Assembly: GCF_016427565.1 (NCBI RefSeq)
Contig: NZ_JAELXT010000002.1
Location: 124,001-188,000, forward strand
Origin: Microvirga splendida
GTDB taxonomy: Bacteria; Pseudomonadota; Alphaproteobacteria; Rhizobiales; Beijerinckiaceae
DNA: 64,000 nt
Direction: 5' to 3'
Shown here: positions 1 through 8,017 of the stretch, one piece after another
How the letters are laid out: each line of letters opens with the position of its first letter
How positions within the stretch are numbered: position 1 is the first letter of the stretch
Notes under the pieces: generated by a model
Told to the model about the DNA's origin: nothing
Seen by the model: the letters and a program-made list of their open reading frames with translations, nothing else
The model's database searches: none
Translations under genes and position numbers: made by a program

Positions 1-90
1 AGCGAACCGCCACATCGTCGTGAGGGCATCGACGGGGAGCGCAGCGTCGAGCGGCTGCTGCTGAAAGTCGGTCGCGTCCGCCCCCGTCAT
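1..90 (-). CDS. Possible 5' end of a divergent gene, cut by the window edge
   Basis: An open frame on the minus strand begins with ATG at 88-90 and runs off the left edge without a stop, encoding about 30 residues starting MTGADATDFQQQPL. It is oriented divergently from the peptidoglycan-binding gene at 168, leaving a plausible shared promoter gap of 77 bp. No clear Shine-Dalgarno sequence precedes it and no domain can be recognised in so short a piece, so it may be spurious. Confidence 0.3.
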   Translation of the reverse strand, partial: MTGADATDFQQQPLDAALPVDALTTMWRFA

Positions 91-167
91 TCTTTGACCA
101 TTTTCCTGTTCACCTTGGCTTCGCGATTCACTCCACCGTTGCAGCCTCGAACGTTGAAAGGATCATC

Positions 168-797
168 GTGACTCGGAATCCAGAAAGACGCGCCGCCACA
201 ACTCGCAACCTCATGATCACCGGCCTCACCGTCGCGGCCGTCGCCGGTTGGGGCGCCTATGCGTATTCGGCGCTCTCGTCCATGCAGCTCGAACAACGGC
301 TGAACGGGCAAGCGGCCGCCCTTCAGGATTATCAGGCGCAGTTTCTGCAGCAGCGCCGGAAAGCCGAGGAGGGAGCGCGCGAGATCGCGAGGCTTCAGGA
401 GCAGCTCGTGGCGGTGCGAGGCGACAACGAGCGTCTCGCTTTGAGCGCCAAGGAGACCGAGGCAACGCTTGCGACGGCCGAGGCACAACTGGCATCGCTC
501 CAGAAGCTCCACGGGCCTCCGGCCCTCGGCAATGCGCCGGCCTTGCGCGGCATCACGCCCGTGCCCGCGAAGCAGGATATCCTGGTCGCGCAGGAGACGC
601 TCACGCGGCTCGGATTCGGCGACCTCGAAGCCGATGGCGTCATGGGGCCGAGCACACGGCAGGCGATCGAGGCGTTTCAGCGGGTGGCTGGGCTGACCGT
701 GACCGGCGAGCTCCACGGCCTGACGCTGCAATCCCTCATGAGATCCGCAAAAGTCGTCGCGGCGCAGAACGCGCGGGCCGAGCCGCTCCCCGAGTGA
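168..797 (+). CDS. Membrane-anchored peptidoglycan-binding domain protein
   Basis: This 209-residue protein starts with a short basic segment, then one membrane span at about residues 16-35, a Gln/Glu/Ala-rich coiled coil at about 38-110, and a C-terminal PG_binding_1-type domain at about 140-195 with the typical pattern GVMGPSTRQAIEAFQ. The family binds cell-wall glycan or peptide, so the protein probably lies in the inner membrane with the binding domain in the periplasm. The start codon used is GTG, with the hydrophobic segment following closely. It stands alone, with a 190-bp gap to the next gene. The exact partner is unknown; no catalytic domain is attached. Confidence 0.75.
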   Translation: MTRNPERRAATTRNLMITGLTVAAVAGWGAYAYSALSSMQLEQRLNGQAAALQDYQAQFLQQRRKAEEGAREIARLQEQLVAVRGDNERLALSAKETEATLATAEAQLASLQKLHGPPALGNAPALRGITPVPAKQDILVAQETLTRLGFGDLEADGVMGPSTRQAIEAFQRVAGLTVTGELHGLTLQSLMRSAKVVAAQNARAEPLPE

Positions 798-987
798 CGG
801 CCGGCCGCCGAGGGAAGACGCTCGCCAGGCTCACAGTTTCGTGAACCTGCGGTAAGCCCCTGTGCATTCTGCGGGATCCTCGATGGCTTACGGCTGCGAG
901 AGCGGCCGACGCGACGCAGTTAACCCTCAGGTAACCTCGTCTTGGAAGGTTGCGGGCTCCGCAACCCGCAAGGCGAGTATCCTGTAG

Positions 988-1485
988 ATGAAGGTTTTGA
1001 GCACGGCTGTCGCATTCGTTGTCCTCTCGAGCACCTGTGCCTTTGCACAGACGCCACGAATGGTCGCATCGCGCGACAGCTGGAGCGCCTGGAAGGGTTA
1101 CGAGGACAAATCGACGATCTGCTACGTGTTTTCCGACGCTTCGTCGAAGAAGCCGGAGCACCTCGATCATGGTCGCGTGAGCCTGTTCGTGCGCCGGCTC
1201 AAGAGCGGCCAGACTCGCACCGAAGCCAGCCTGCAGGCCGGCTATCGCTTCGCACCGGCGGCGATCCGTATCGCGGTGGACGGCAAGAGCTTCACCATGA
1301 TCCCGCGCGGGAACTACGCCTGGCTGCGCCGCGCCGAGCGCGAGGCCGAGTTCGCCCACGCGCTCGAGAAGGGGCGTGTGGCAACCGTCGAGGCAACCTC
1401 GAGGCGCGGCAACAGGACCACCTACACCTTCTCGCTCAAGGGCTTCACCGCCGCCATGAAGAGCACCCGCAAGGGATGCCGGTGA
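988..1485 (+). CDS. Invasion-associated locus B (IalB) family secreted protein
   Basis: The 165-residue product has an N-terminal signal peptide ending near STCAFAQ, followed by a single IalB-like domain. The C-terminal part carries the family's recognisable ending, FSLKGFTAAMKS then a Cys, and an internal GYRF...IAVDGKSFTM strand pattern. IalB proteins are periplasmic or outer-membrane associated and were first described in Bartonella erythrocyte invasion, but most free-living Rhizobiales have several copies and their role there is unclear. The stop overlaps or abuts the SH3 gene that follows, so the two are probably one transcript. Confidence 0.8.
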   Translation: MKVLSTAVAFVVLSSTCAFAQTPRMVASRDSWSAWKGYEDKSTICYVFSDASSKKPEHLDHGRVSLFVRRLKSGQTRTEASLQAGYRFAPAAIRIAVDGKSFTMIPRGNYAWLRRAEREAEFAHALEKGRVATVEATSRRGNRTTYTFSLKGFTAAMKSTRKGCR

Positions 1486-1487
1486 CC

Positions 1488-2177
1488 ATGTCGGCCTTCG
1501 GCCTGCGGATCGTCCCCGTCATCCTGCTCTGCCTGTGGGGCGCGGCATCGACGGATGCCTTTGCCGGATCCGGCCATTCCGCCGAGCCGATGCCTCTGCG
1601 GTTCGCATCGCTCAAGCGGGACAAAGTCAATGTGCGGGTCGGGCCCGGCACGCAATATCCGATCCGCTGGATCTATCAGCGCAAGGGCCTGCCGGTCGAG
1701 ATCATCGCCGCATTCGGCAACTGGCGCCGCATCAGGGGCAGCGACAGCGCCGAGGGCTGGGTTCATGCGGCGCTTCTCTCCGCGAGAAGAACCGCTCTCG
1801 CGGCTCCATGGAGCACGGTCAGCGTCGATCTGCGATCGCGTCCGAGCGGCCGAGCGGCCGTCGCCGCGCGGCTTCAGCCCCGGGTGCTCGTGCGTGTGAA
1901 AAGCTGCGACCGCCTGTGGTGCATTGTGGATGTTCCCGGGCATGACGTGGAGGGCTACGTTCGGCAGGAGAAGCTCTGGGGCGTCTACCCGGACGAGCTG
2001 ATCGGAGGCTCTGCGTGGCGATCCAAGCGCGCGTGGCACTCGAACCTCGCGCGGACCCGGATGGCCACGTCCGTGCAGAGCGGATCCACCTTTCCGGGCC
2101 CGATGGCGCTGTCATATCCCAAGGAGGCATCGGGCCCGAAAGGGCATTCCACCTTCGGGTCCCATCCGATGCTCTAG
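1488..2177 (+). CDS. Secreted SH3-like domain protein with repeat-derived C terminus
   Basis: The 229-residue product has a signal peptide (cleavage near TDAFA) and two SH3-like segments. The first has RVGPGTQYPIRWIYQRKGLPVE and NWRRIR...EGWVHAALLS; the second ends with KLWGVYPDEL. Alphaproteobacterial relatives of this family usually stop a few residues after that GVYP motif. Here the frame continues for about 58 low-complexity residues to 2177, and the DNA of this tail (about 2085-2177) is a degenerate copy of the gagcatc/gatgctc palindromic repeat. A start at 1476, giving MPVT before MSAF, would overlap ialB by 10 bp. The core call is firm; the extended tail is probably a readthrough into intergenic repeat DNA after loss of the original stop. 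Confidence 0.78.
   Translation: MSAFGLRIVPVILLCLWGAASTDAFAGSGHSAEPMPLRFASLKRDKVNVRVGPGTQYPIRWIYQRKGLPVEIIAAFGNWRRIRGSDSAEGWVHAALLSARRTALAAPWSTVSVDLRSRPSGRAAVAARLQPRVLVRVKSCDRLWCIVDVPGHDVEGYVRQEKLWGVYPDELIGGSAWRSKRAWHSNLARTRMATSVQSGSTFPGPMALSYPKEASGPKGHSTFGSHPML
2127..2177. repeat. Degenerate copy of the gatgct palindromic repeat inside a CDS
   Basis: The sequence runs gcatcgggcccgaaag...cttcgggtcccatccgatgct and aligns with module 2 of the dispersed repeat (for example 31226-31278). It ends in gatgctctag, exactly like module ends elsewhere, and that tag serves as the stop codon of the SH3 gene. A half-module with ggatccacctttccgggcccgatg lies just upstream at about 2079-2106. Confidence 0.6.
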
Positions 2178-2302
2178 CGTGGAGGAGGGCCGGGCTTGCC
2201 AAGCGAGCCGCGGGGCGGCAATCTCCCGCTCAACACAACATTCAGCGGGTGGTTGCCGGAGCATCAGTTCGTCGGGCGCCAGGACAAGGGAAGCGGCCAG
2301 TC

Positions 2303-3013
2303 ATGATCATGAACGGTGAGAACGCCGGTGCCGGCGAGAAGGACGAGGTCGCTTCGCATGGGTCCAGGATGGGGCTTCTCAGCCGCCGGTCGTTTCTGGC
2401 CGGCTCGGCCGCCAGCGTCGGGGCGCTGGGGCTCGCCGGCTGCGTGACCTCCGACGGCATGAGCCTCGCCGAGGCGAGGCAGGTCTACGGGCCGGTGCCC
2501 GACGAAAAGTTCCCGATTCCGGCGATCGACGTGAGCAAGGTCGACCCGAAATATTTCCGCAAGACCGTCCGCTACGACACCAAGGAGGCGCCGGGCACCA
2601 TCATCGTCGATCCCGGCAACTACTACGTCTATCGCATCGAGGAGGACGGGAACGCCACCCGCTATGGGGCCAATGTGGGCCGCGACGGGTTCCGCTGGAG
2701 CGGGGACGCCTATGTGGGGCGCAAGAGCGAATGGGCGACCTGGACCCCGCCCGCGGCGATGATCAAGCGCCAGCCCGAGGCGGCCAAATGGGCCCGCGGC
2801 ATGCCGGGCGGCCTCGACAACCCGCTCGGCGCGCGCACGCTCCATCTCTATCAGAACGGCGCCTACACGCTCTACACGATCTATGCCAGCCTCGACGCGG
2901 AATCGATCGGCAACGGCATCACCAGCGGCTGCGTCGGCCTGCTCACGCAGGACATGATGCACCTCTACGACCGCACGCCGGTCAAGACGAAGGTGATCGT
3001 CCTGCCGGCTTGA
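2303..3013 (+). CDS. L,D-transpeptidase (YkuD fold) lipoprotein with altered active site
   Basis: The 236-residue product has a twin-arginine-like motif SRRSFLAGS followed by LGLAGC, a Tat and lipobox-like signal. The remainder is an ErfK/YbiS/YkuD-type domain. The segment from about residue 110 to the end matches this family closely (TPPAAMIKRQP, GGLDNPLGARTLHLY, LYDRTPVKTKVIVLP). The catalytic Cys is present as ITSGCVGLL (Cys210), but the family's usual IHGT is IYAS (Tyr194 in place of His) and the usual SGCIRM Arg is Gly. The family cross-links peptidoglycan or attaches proteins to it; this copy may be inactive or changed in specificity. Alternative starts are 2309 and 2369. Confidence 0.75.
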   Translation: MIMNGENAGAGEKDEVASHGSRMGLLSRRSFLAGSAASVGALGLAGCVTSDGMSLAEARQVYGPVPDEKFPIPAIDVSKVDPKYFRKTVRYDTKEAPGTIIVDPGNYYVYRIEEDGNATRYGANVGRDGFRWSGDAYVGRKSEWATWTPPAAMIKRQPEAAKWARGMPGGLDNPLGARTLHLYQNGAYTLYTIYASLDAESIGNGITSGCVGLLTQDMMHLYDRTPVKTKVIVLPA

Positions 3014-3069
3014 AGCATCGCCAGGCCCGGCGGCCCGTTTCCCCTGGCGCTGCCGACCGGCGCGCCAGT

Positions 3070-3891
3070 TCAGGCCATTGCTTGGCTCCTGCGGTCCTCC
3101 AGCCGATCCACGCCGCGTCCGCGCATATAGGCCTGGGGGCTGCAGCCCATCTCGGTGCGGAACGCGTACACGAAGGCCGATGTGGAGCCGTAGCCGAGCT
3201 CCAGGGCCGTGCGGGTGACGTCGAGGCCGCCGCCCATGAGCTCGATGGCCTTGAACAGCCGCAGGCGGCGGCGCCAGGAGCGCAGGCTCATGCCCAGCTC
3301 CCCCTCGAAGCGGCGGGTGAGGGTTCGCTCCGACATGCCGAGGTGCCGGCCCCACGCCTCCGGCCCGCGCGGGTCGGCCGGGTCCGCATAGAGCGCCTCG
3401 CACAGGGCCGACAGGCCGGAGCCCCCGCGCGGCCACGGCAGCGCGCCCGGGAGGGCTTTCGCGCGCCGGAGCTGGTCGAGGATCAGGCCCGTCACGCGGC
3501 CGGCATAGCCGTCCCCATCCTCCTCGCCCTCGATGGCGGTCGCTTCGACGATCAGCGCCTTCAGCAGCGGGGTGACGCCGAACACGGTCGGGCTCGCCGG
3601 CAGGCCGCGCCCCGCCTCGTCGGCGATCCAGAGGCTGCGGAACTCCGCCCCGAGCAGGGATCCGGCCCGATGGCGCAGGCCCGTCGGCAGCCACACCGCC
3701 TGCTCCGGCGAGATCACGAAGGAATGCCCCTCCACGGCCACCGTGAGCACGCCCGAGATGGCATACACCATCTGGTGCCAGCGATGGGCGTGCTCCGGGA
3801 AGGAGTGGCGCGCCGGGATCGACTGCGCCCGCACGGTGATCGGCCGGGGCGGGCATAGGCCGGGCGGCGCCTGGATCGTCTCCCACGTCAT
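3070..3891 (-). CDS. AraC-family transcriptional regulator with cupin sensor domain
   Basis: The 273-residue protein has an N-terminal cupin-type segment (HSFPEHAHRWHQMVYAISG at about residues 29-47, and SPEQAVWLPTGLRH) and a C-terminal AraC double helix-turn-helix. The latter includes LGMSERTLTRRFEGELGMS and ELGYGSTSAFVYAFR. Such one-component regulators bind a small molecule in the cupin and activate or repress nearby genes. It is divergent from the TPR/MFS pair starting at 4019, with a 127-bp shared promoter gap, so control of those two genes is the simplest inference. The inducer cannot be told. Confidence 0.88.
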   Translation of the reverse strand: MTWETIQAPPGLCPPRPITVRAQSIPARHSFPEHAHRWHQMVYAISGVLTVAVEGHSFVISPEQAVWLPTGLRHRAGSLLGAEFRSLWIADEAGRGLPASPTVFGVTPLLKALIVEATAIEGEEDGDGYAGRVTGLILDQLRRAKALPGALPWPRGGSGLSALCEALYADPADPRGPEAWGRHLGMSERTLTRRFEGELGMSLRSWRRRLRLFKAIELMGGGLDVTRTALELGYGSTSAFVYAFRTEMGCSPQAYMRGRGVDRLEDRRSQAMA

Positions 3892-4018
3892 GTCGGCCTC
3901 CAGTTTGGCGGATATTCTACATCGTTTGGCAGAGCGTCAAAATACGGACAGAAGGCAATCGCGTACAGATGGTTCGATCCTGCGCCCATGCGACCGACCC
4001 CAGACCGAGGAACCCGCC

Positions 4019-5338
4019 ATGACCCGCTTCGACAGCCGTGGCCTGCCGCTCTCGACCACGTCCGACCTCGCGGCGGAACGCTATCGGCATGGAATCGACC
4101 TGCTCCTCTCGGCCTGGCCCGGGGCGGCGGAGGTTCTGGAGGAGGCCATCGCGGCCGATCCCACCTTCGCCCTCGCCCATGCGGCCCGCGCCCGCCTGCA
4201 CGCGATCCGGTCCGAACTGGCGAAGGCCAAGGCGCGGATCGCCACCGCGGAAGAGATCGTCGCCCGGCACGGCACCGAGCGGGAGCGCAGCCATGTGGCC
4301 GTGCTGTCGCTGGCGATCCACGGCCAATCCGCAATGGCCCTGGAGCGGGCGCTCGCCCATGCGGACACCTGGCCGCGGGACGTGCTGGTCCTGTCGCTGC
4401 CGCTCGGCGCCTTCGGGCTCTTCGCCTTCTCCGGGATGGCGAATCACGATCAAGCCCGCGTGGACCTGTGCGAGCGCCACGCCCGACATTTTGACGCGGA
4501 CGACTGGTGGTTCCTCACCTACCGGGGCTGGTCGCATGCCGAGAACGGCAACGTGGCGCACGGCCGGGCGCTCACGCAGCGCGGCTACGACCTGCGCCGG
4601 AACAATGCCAATGCGGCGCACGCGCTCTCGCACGCCCTATACGAGGGCGGCGCGCACGATGAGGCGGAGAGGCTGATCGCCGACTGGCTGCCGGGCTACG
4701 ACCGCACGGGCGTCCTCCACGGCCACATCGCCTGGCACTCGGCGCTGGGCGCCCTGGAGCGGGGCGATCCGGAGGGGGCGCTGGCGATCTATGCCGAACA
4801 CATCCAGCCCTCGGCAACGGCCGGGATGCCGGTCAATGTGGTGAGCGACACCGCGTCCTTCCTGTGGCGGCTCAAGGCCTACGGGCACAATGTGCCTACG
4901 GGACTTTGGGAGGACGCAGCGGCTTATTCCGAAAACTACTTCCAGAAGGCCGGCTTCGCCTTTGCCGACGTGCACATGGCGCTTCTCGCGGCGGCGACCG
5001 GCGACAAGGCTGCGGTCGAAGAGCGCGTGAAGGCCCAGATGGCGTTGATCGAGTCGGGCGCCCTCCCCGCAGGACCGGTGGTGCCGGCGATCTGCCGCGC
5101 GGCTCTCGCCTTCGCGGACGAGGACTACGCGGCCTGCGCGCGCATCCTGGAGCCGGTCGCGGCGGAAGTCGTGCGCATCGGCGGCAGCGGCGCCCAGCGC
5201 GAGATGGTCGAGGACATGCTGCTTCTCGCTTTGATGCGCAGCGGCGAGGCCGTGAAGGCGGGCCAACTGCTCGACCGTCGTCTGCACCGCCGCCCGTCGT
5301 CGCGCGACACGCGCTGGCAAGGCCTGCTCGCCGCCTGA
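4019..5338 (+). CDS. TTC38-like tetratricopeptide repeat protein
   Basis: This 439-residue cytoplasmic protein lacks a signal peptide and consists of helical repeats. Recognisable segments are LEEAIAADPTFALAHAARAR, AENGNVAHGRALTQRGYDL and HALYEGGAHDEAERLI. The spacing, length and the central HGHIAWHSALGALERGD block match the TTC38 (tetratricopeptide repeat protein 38) family, found in many proteobacteria but of undetermined function. The ATG at 4019 was chosen because the family starts just before the first repeat; the frame is open much further upstream by chance. It is followed 8 bp later by an MFS gene in the same direction and is divergent from an AraC regulator. Confidence 0.82.
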   Translation: MTRFDSRGLPLSTTSDLAAERYRHGIDLLLSAWPGAAEVLEEAIAADPTFALAHAARARLHAIRSELAKAKARIATAEEIVARHGTERERSHVAVLSLAIHGQSAMALERALAHADTWPRDVLVLSLPLGAFGLFAFSGMANHDQARVDLCERHARHFDADDWWFLTYRGWSHAENGNVAHGRALTQRGYDLRRNNANAAHALSHALYEGGAHDEAERLIADWLPGYDRTGVLHGHIAWHSALGALERGDPEGALAIYAEHIQPSATAGMPVNVVSDTASFLWRLKAYGHNVPTGLWEDAAAYSENYFQKAGFAFADVHMALLAAATGDKAAVEERVKAQMALIESGALPAGPVVPAICRAALAFADEDYAACARILEPVAAEVVRIGGSGAQREMVEDMLLLALMRSGEAVKAGQLLDRRLHRRPSSRDTRWQGLLAA

Positions 5339-5346
5339 GGATCCCG

Positions 5347-6570
5347 ATGTCACATGCCGATGCCAACGCCGCGATGACGGTCGTGCCTGCAATCCGCTCC
5401 GGGACTGCCGATGTCTGGAGGCTCGCGGTCGCGCAGGCGCTCGCAGGCGCCAACTCGGCGGTCATCTATGCGACGGGCGCCATCGTCGGCAGCATGCTCG
5501 CCCCGAGCCAAGCGCTGGCGACCCTGCCGATCTCCCTCTTCGTGGTGGGCATGGCGGCCTGCACCCTGCCGGCGGGCGTCATCGCCCGCCGCCACGGCCG
5601 CCGCGCCGCGTTCCTGACGGGGACGGGATGCGGCGTCCTCACCGGGCTGCTGGCGGCGCTCGCAATGGTGCTCGGCTCGTTCTGGCTGTTCTGCGCCGCA
5701 ACGTTCTTCGGCGGGGCCTATGCCGCCGTGGTCCTGTCGTTCCGCTTCGCCGCCGCGGATTGCGTTCCGGCGGAGCGGCGCCCGCGTGCCCTGTCGGCCG
5801 TCATGGCCGGCGGGGTGTTTGCCGGAATCATCGGGCCGCAGCTCGTCACCCACACCATGGACCTGTGGCAGCCCTACCTGTTCGCCGCGACCTTCCTGGC
5901 GCAGGCCGCCGTCGCGGCCGTGTCGGCTCTCGTCCTGTTCGGCGTGCGGGTGCCGATGCCGACCGCAGCCGAAGTGGCGGGCGGCCGTCCGCTCGGAGCC
6001 ATCGTGCGCCAGCCTCGCTTCATCACGGCGGTGATCTGCGGCGTTGTCTCCTATACGCTGATGAACTTCATCATGACGGCGGCGCCGCTCGCGATGCGCC
6101 TGTGCGGCCTGTCGCACGAATCCTCCAACCTCGGCCTGCAATGGCACATCATCGCCATGTATGCTCCCGGCTTCTTCACGGGACGGCTGATCACGCGCTT
6201 CGGCGCGCCCCGCATCGTGGCCGCCGGACTGGCGCTCACGGCAATCTCTGCCGCCATCGGGCTGACGGGCGCGGACGTGGCGCATTTCTGGCTGACCCTG
6301 ATCCTGCTCGGGCTAGGCTGGAACTTCGGCTTCGTCGGCGCCTCGGCGCTCGTGCTCGAATGCCACCGTCCCGAGGAACGCACGCGGGTGCAGTCGCTCA
6401 ACGACTTCCTGGTGTTCGGCACGATGGCTCTAGGGTCGTTCTCGTCCGGAAGCCTGCTGACGGCCTACGGCTGGAACACGGTCCTGTGGGTGTCGTTCCT
6501 GCCCCTCGCGGCGGCCGTGGCGGCCCTGGCCGTCACGGCGTCGTCCCGCTCCGGTCATGCGGCTGGATGA
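5347..6570 (+). CDS. Major facilitator superfamily transporter
   Basis: The 407-residue protein has about twelve hydrophobic spans. The loop between spans 2 and 3 contains AGVIARRHGRRAAF, the usual MFS motif A position. Later features are the central loop near residue 225 and a C-terminal half including HRPEERTRVQSLNDFLVFG. The family moves small solutes or drugs across the inner membrane by proton symport or antiport. It lies 8 bp after the TTC38-like gene and is probably co-transcribed with it under the divergent AraC regulator. The substrate is unknown. Confidence 0.85.
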   Translation: MSHADANAAMTVVPAIRSGTADVWRLAVAQALAGANSAVIYATGAIVGSMLAPSQALATLPISLFVVGMAACTLPAGVIARRHGRRAAFLTGTGCGVLTGLLAALAMVLGSFWLFCAATFFGGAYAAVVLSFRFAAADCVPAERRPRALSAVMAGGVFAGIIGPQLVTHTMDLWQPYLFAATFLAQAAVAAVSALVLFGVRVPMPTAAEVAGGRPLGAIVRQPRFITAVICGVVSYTLMNFIMTAAPLAMRLCGLSHESSNLGLQWHIIAMYAPGFFTGRLITRFGAPRIVAAGLALTAISAAIGLTGADVAHFWLTLILLGLGWNFGFVGASALVLECHRPEERTRVQSLNDFLVFGTMALGSFSSGSLLTAYGWNTVLWVSFLPLAAAVAALAVTASSRSGHAAG

Positions 6571-6689
6571 GATCGCATCTGCGTGCGGCACGGGATCTGA
6601 CGGACACGCCGGAAGGCCCCGCAGCGATCAGACGGCGTGTGCGTGCGGCGGGCTCACGCGAAGCCAGCATTCACGCTCGGCACGGCCCC

Positions 6690-6989
6690 TCACAGGAGGC
6701 CGCTGGAGACACCGGCCACGCCAGGCGGGCCCGCGGCCCTTTCGCCGGGCTGCCCTCCGTCGGAGCCGGACCGGCGGATGAGCGTGTGGAGGCGGGTGAG
6801 GTTGATCGGGAGAAGAACGAGATGGAGGGCGAGCACGGGTATGAACAGGCCCATGGCGCCATATCCGATGAAGCAGACATTGGCCGCAATCGCCAGGATG
6901 CGCATCGGCAGCATCGCTTGCTGGGCGAAGGTCGCCAGTGTCAGGATTGAGGCGGCATAGCCAAAGATGTCGATCCAGCCCAGGGTCAT
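6690..6989 (-). CDS. Small integral membrane protein, three predicted spans
   Basis: The 99-residue product is hydrophobic from residue 5 to about 75 (WIDIFGYAASILTLATF, MRILAIAANVCFIGYGAM, VLALHLVLLPINLTRL) with a polar Gly/Ala/Pro tail. The pattern matches the small membrane module found alone, or ahead of cyclic-nucleotide-binding domains, in other proteobacteria; no function is established. The ATG at 6989 is preferred because GGAG lies 8 nt upstream. The next minus-strand gene upstream (7022-7402) also encodes a small membrane protein. Confidence 0.7.
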   Translation of the reverse strand: MTLGWIDIFGYAASILTLATFAQQAMLPMRILAIAANVCFIGYGAMGLFIPVLALHLVLLPINLTRLHTLIRRSGSDGGQPGERAAGPPGVAGVSSGLL

Positions 6990-7021
6990 GGTGAGCACTC
7001 CATGATGGGTTCATCCTCGCT

Positions 7022-7402
7022 TCAGCTCGGGTGCCGGCCGGCCGCATTCACGGGCGCATTGGCGAAATCCCTGCGCCCGAGCGGCGGCAAGGGGCCGTCG
7101 AGCCCGTTGCGCATCATCCGGAACGTCGCGCGCTTCCACGCCGTCATGCCGACGATGGCGATGCAGCACATCGTGTTGGCTGCGAAGACGGCCGTCATGC
7201 GCCAGTCGCTCAGCACAAACACCGCATAAGCGACGGTGGAAAGATTGGATACGCCGAAGAGAACCCATGTTGCGCATGAAATGGCCGATGCGCCTTGCGT
7301 GTCGCGGCCGATCTTCACCATCTGCGGAAAATAGGCGAAGACACGGGCCGTGTTGCATGCGGTGAACAGCACCAGAGCCACATCGGTGAGAGTGAAGGCC
7401 AT
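7022..7402 (-). CDS. PQ-loop / SemiSWEET-like small membrane protein
   Basis: The 126-residue product has three hydrophobic spans and a PQ-loop signature: FAYFPQMVKIGRDTQGAS then CATWVLFGVSNLSTVAYA. This arrangement is typical of SemiSWEET-type half transporters, which act as dimers to pass sugars or other small solutes. The ATG at 7402 fits the start of the first span (MAFTLTDVALVLFTACN). The C terminus is a 25-residue polar tail. The gene follows the small secreted-protein gene 7405-7755 with a 2-bp gap, so the pair is probably co-transcribed. The substrate is unknown. Confidence 0.7.
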   Translation of the reverse strand: MAFTLTDVALVLFTACNTARVFAYFPQMVKIGRDTQGASAISCATWVLFGVSNLSTVAYAVFVLSDWRMTAVFAANTMCCIAIVGMTAWKRATFRMMRNGLDGPLPPLGRRDFANAPVNAAGRHPS

Positions 7403-7404
7403 GA

Positions 7405-7755
7405 TCAATCTGCATGATTGGTGCTGAAGGGGCAGTAGAACGCGACCTCGTTCCGGGTCTGCAGGATCTTCTGAGCGACATCGTCGAGCCTTGCGGCGCC
7501 GAAGCGCTCGTACAGGGAGGCCGCCGTGACGCGCGGCTCCGACACGTAACTGCGCCCGACCAGGTGGAGAGCGGCAACGCCCGCGTCGGGTCCGAACTTG
7601 CTCTCGAAATACAGGCCCCTGCACCTGCAGCCCGTCAGGTCGACCTCGGAGATCGCCTGACACTCAGCATCGGTGTCGAACTTTGCATCGGATGCATGGG
7701 CTGCGGGAAATCCCAGGCACAGGACAATCGCGGCGGCAATAGCGGTGCGTTCCAT
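7405..7755 (-). CDS. Small secreted protein of unknown function
   Basis: The 116-residue product has a clear signal peptide (MERTAIAAAIVLCLGFPAAHAS). The mature part contains four Cys, two of them in TGCRCRG, and a predicted helical segment SLYERFGAARLDDVAQKIL. No family was recognised. The start at 7755 places the signal peptide at the N terminus, with a GAGGAG-like ribosome site upstream. It leads a two-gene unit with the PQ-loop protein. Confidence 0.6.
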   Translation of the reverse strand: MERTAIAAAIVLCLGFPAAHASDAKFDTDAECQAISEVDLTGCRCRGLYFESKFGPDAGVAALHLVGRSYVSEPRVTAASLYERFGAARLDDVAQKILQTRNEVAFYCPFSTNHAD

Positions 7756-8017
7756 AGGACCGTCTCCTCTTGGTTCGAGCACAGGCACGCGGCAACCGAC
7801 CGGGGTTGCTGACGGAGGGCGCAACTTCGCCTTCTCCGTCCACGGGAGTTGCTGCGAATCATCGATACGCGGGACTCAACAGCCTGCCGATCAGGTGCAG
7901 GCGAGACGCATGCTCACGTCACTGTCTTCACGCATCATGATGAACGGAGTGGCGCCTCGTGCCATCCTCCATTCAGGGGAAACGAAAGAGTTTTCCTGCA
8001 AGGGCCGAGCGCCGGCA

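Noticed and set aside
3950..4010. tRNA-like ggttcgatcc segment
   Set aside because: No cloverleaf arms or acceptor stem can be drawn around it; it is upstream sequence of the TTC38-like gene.
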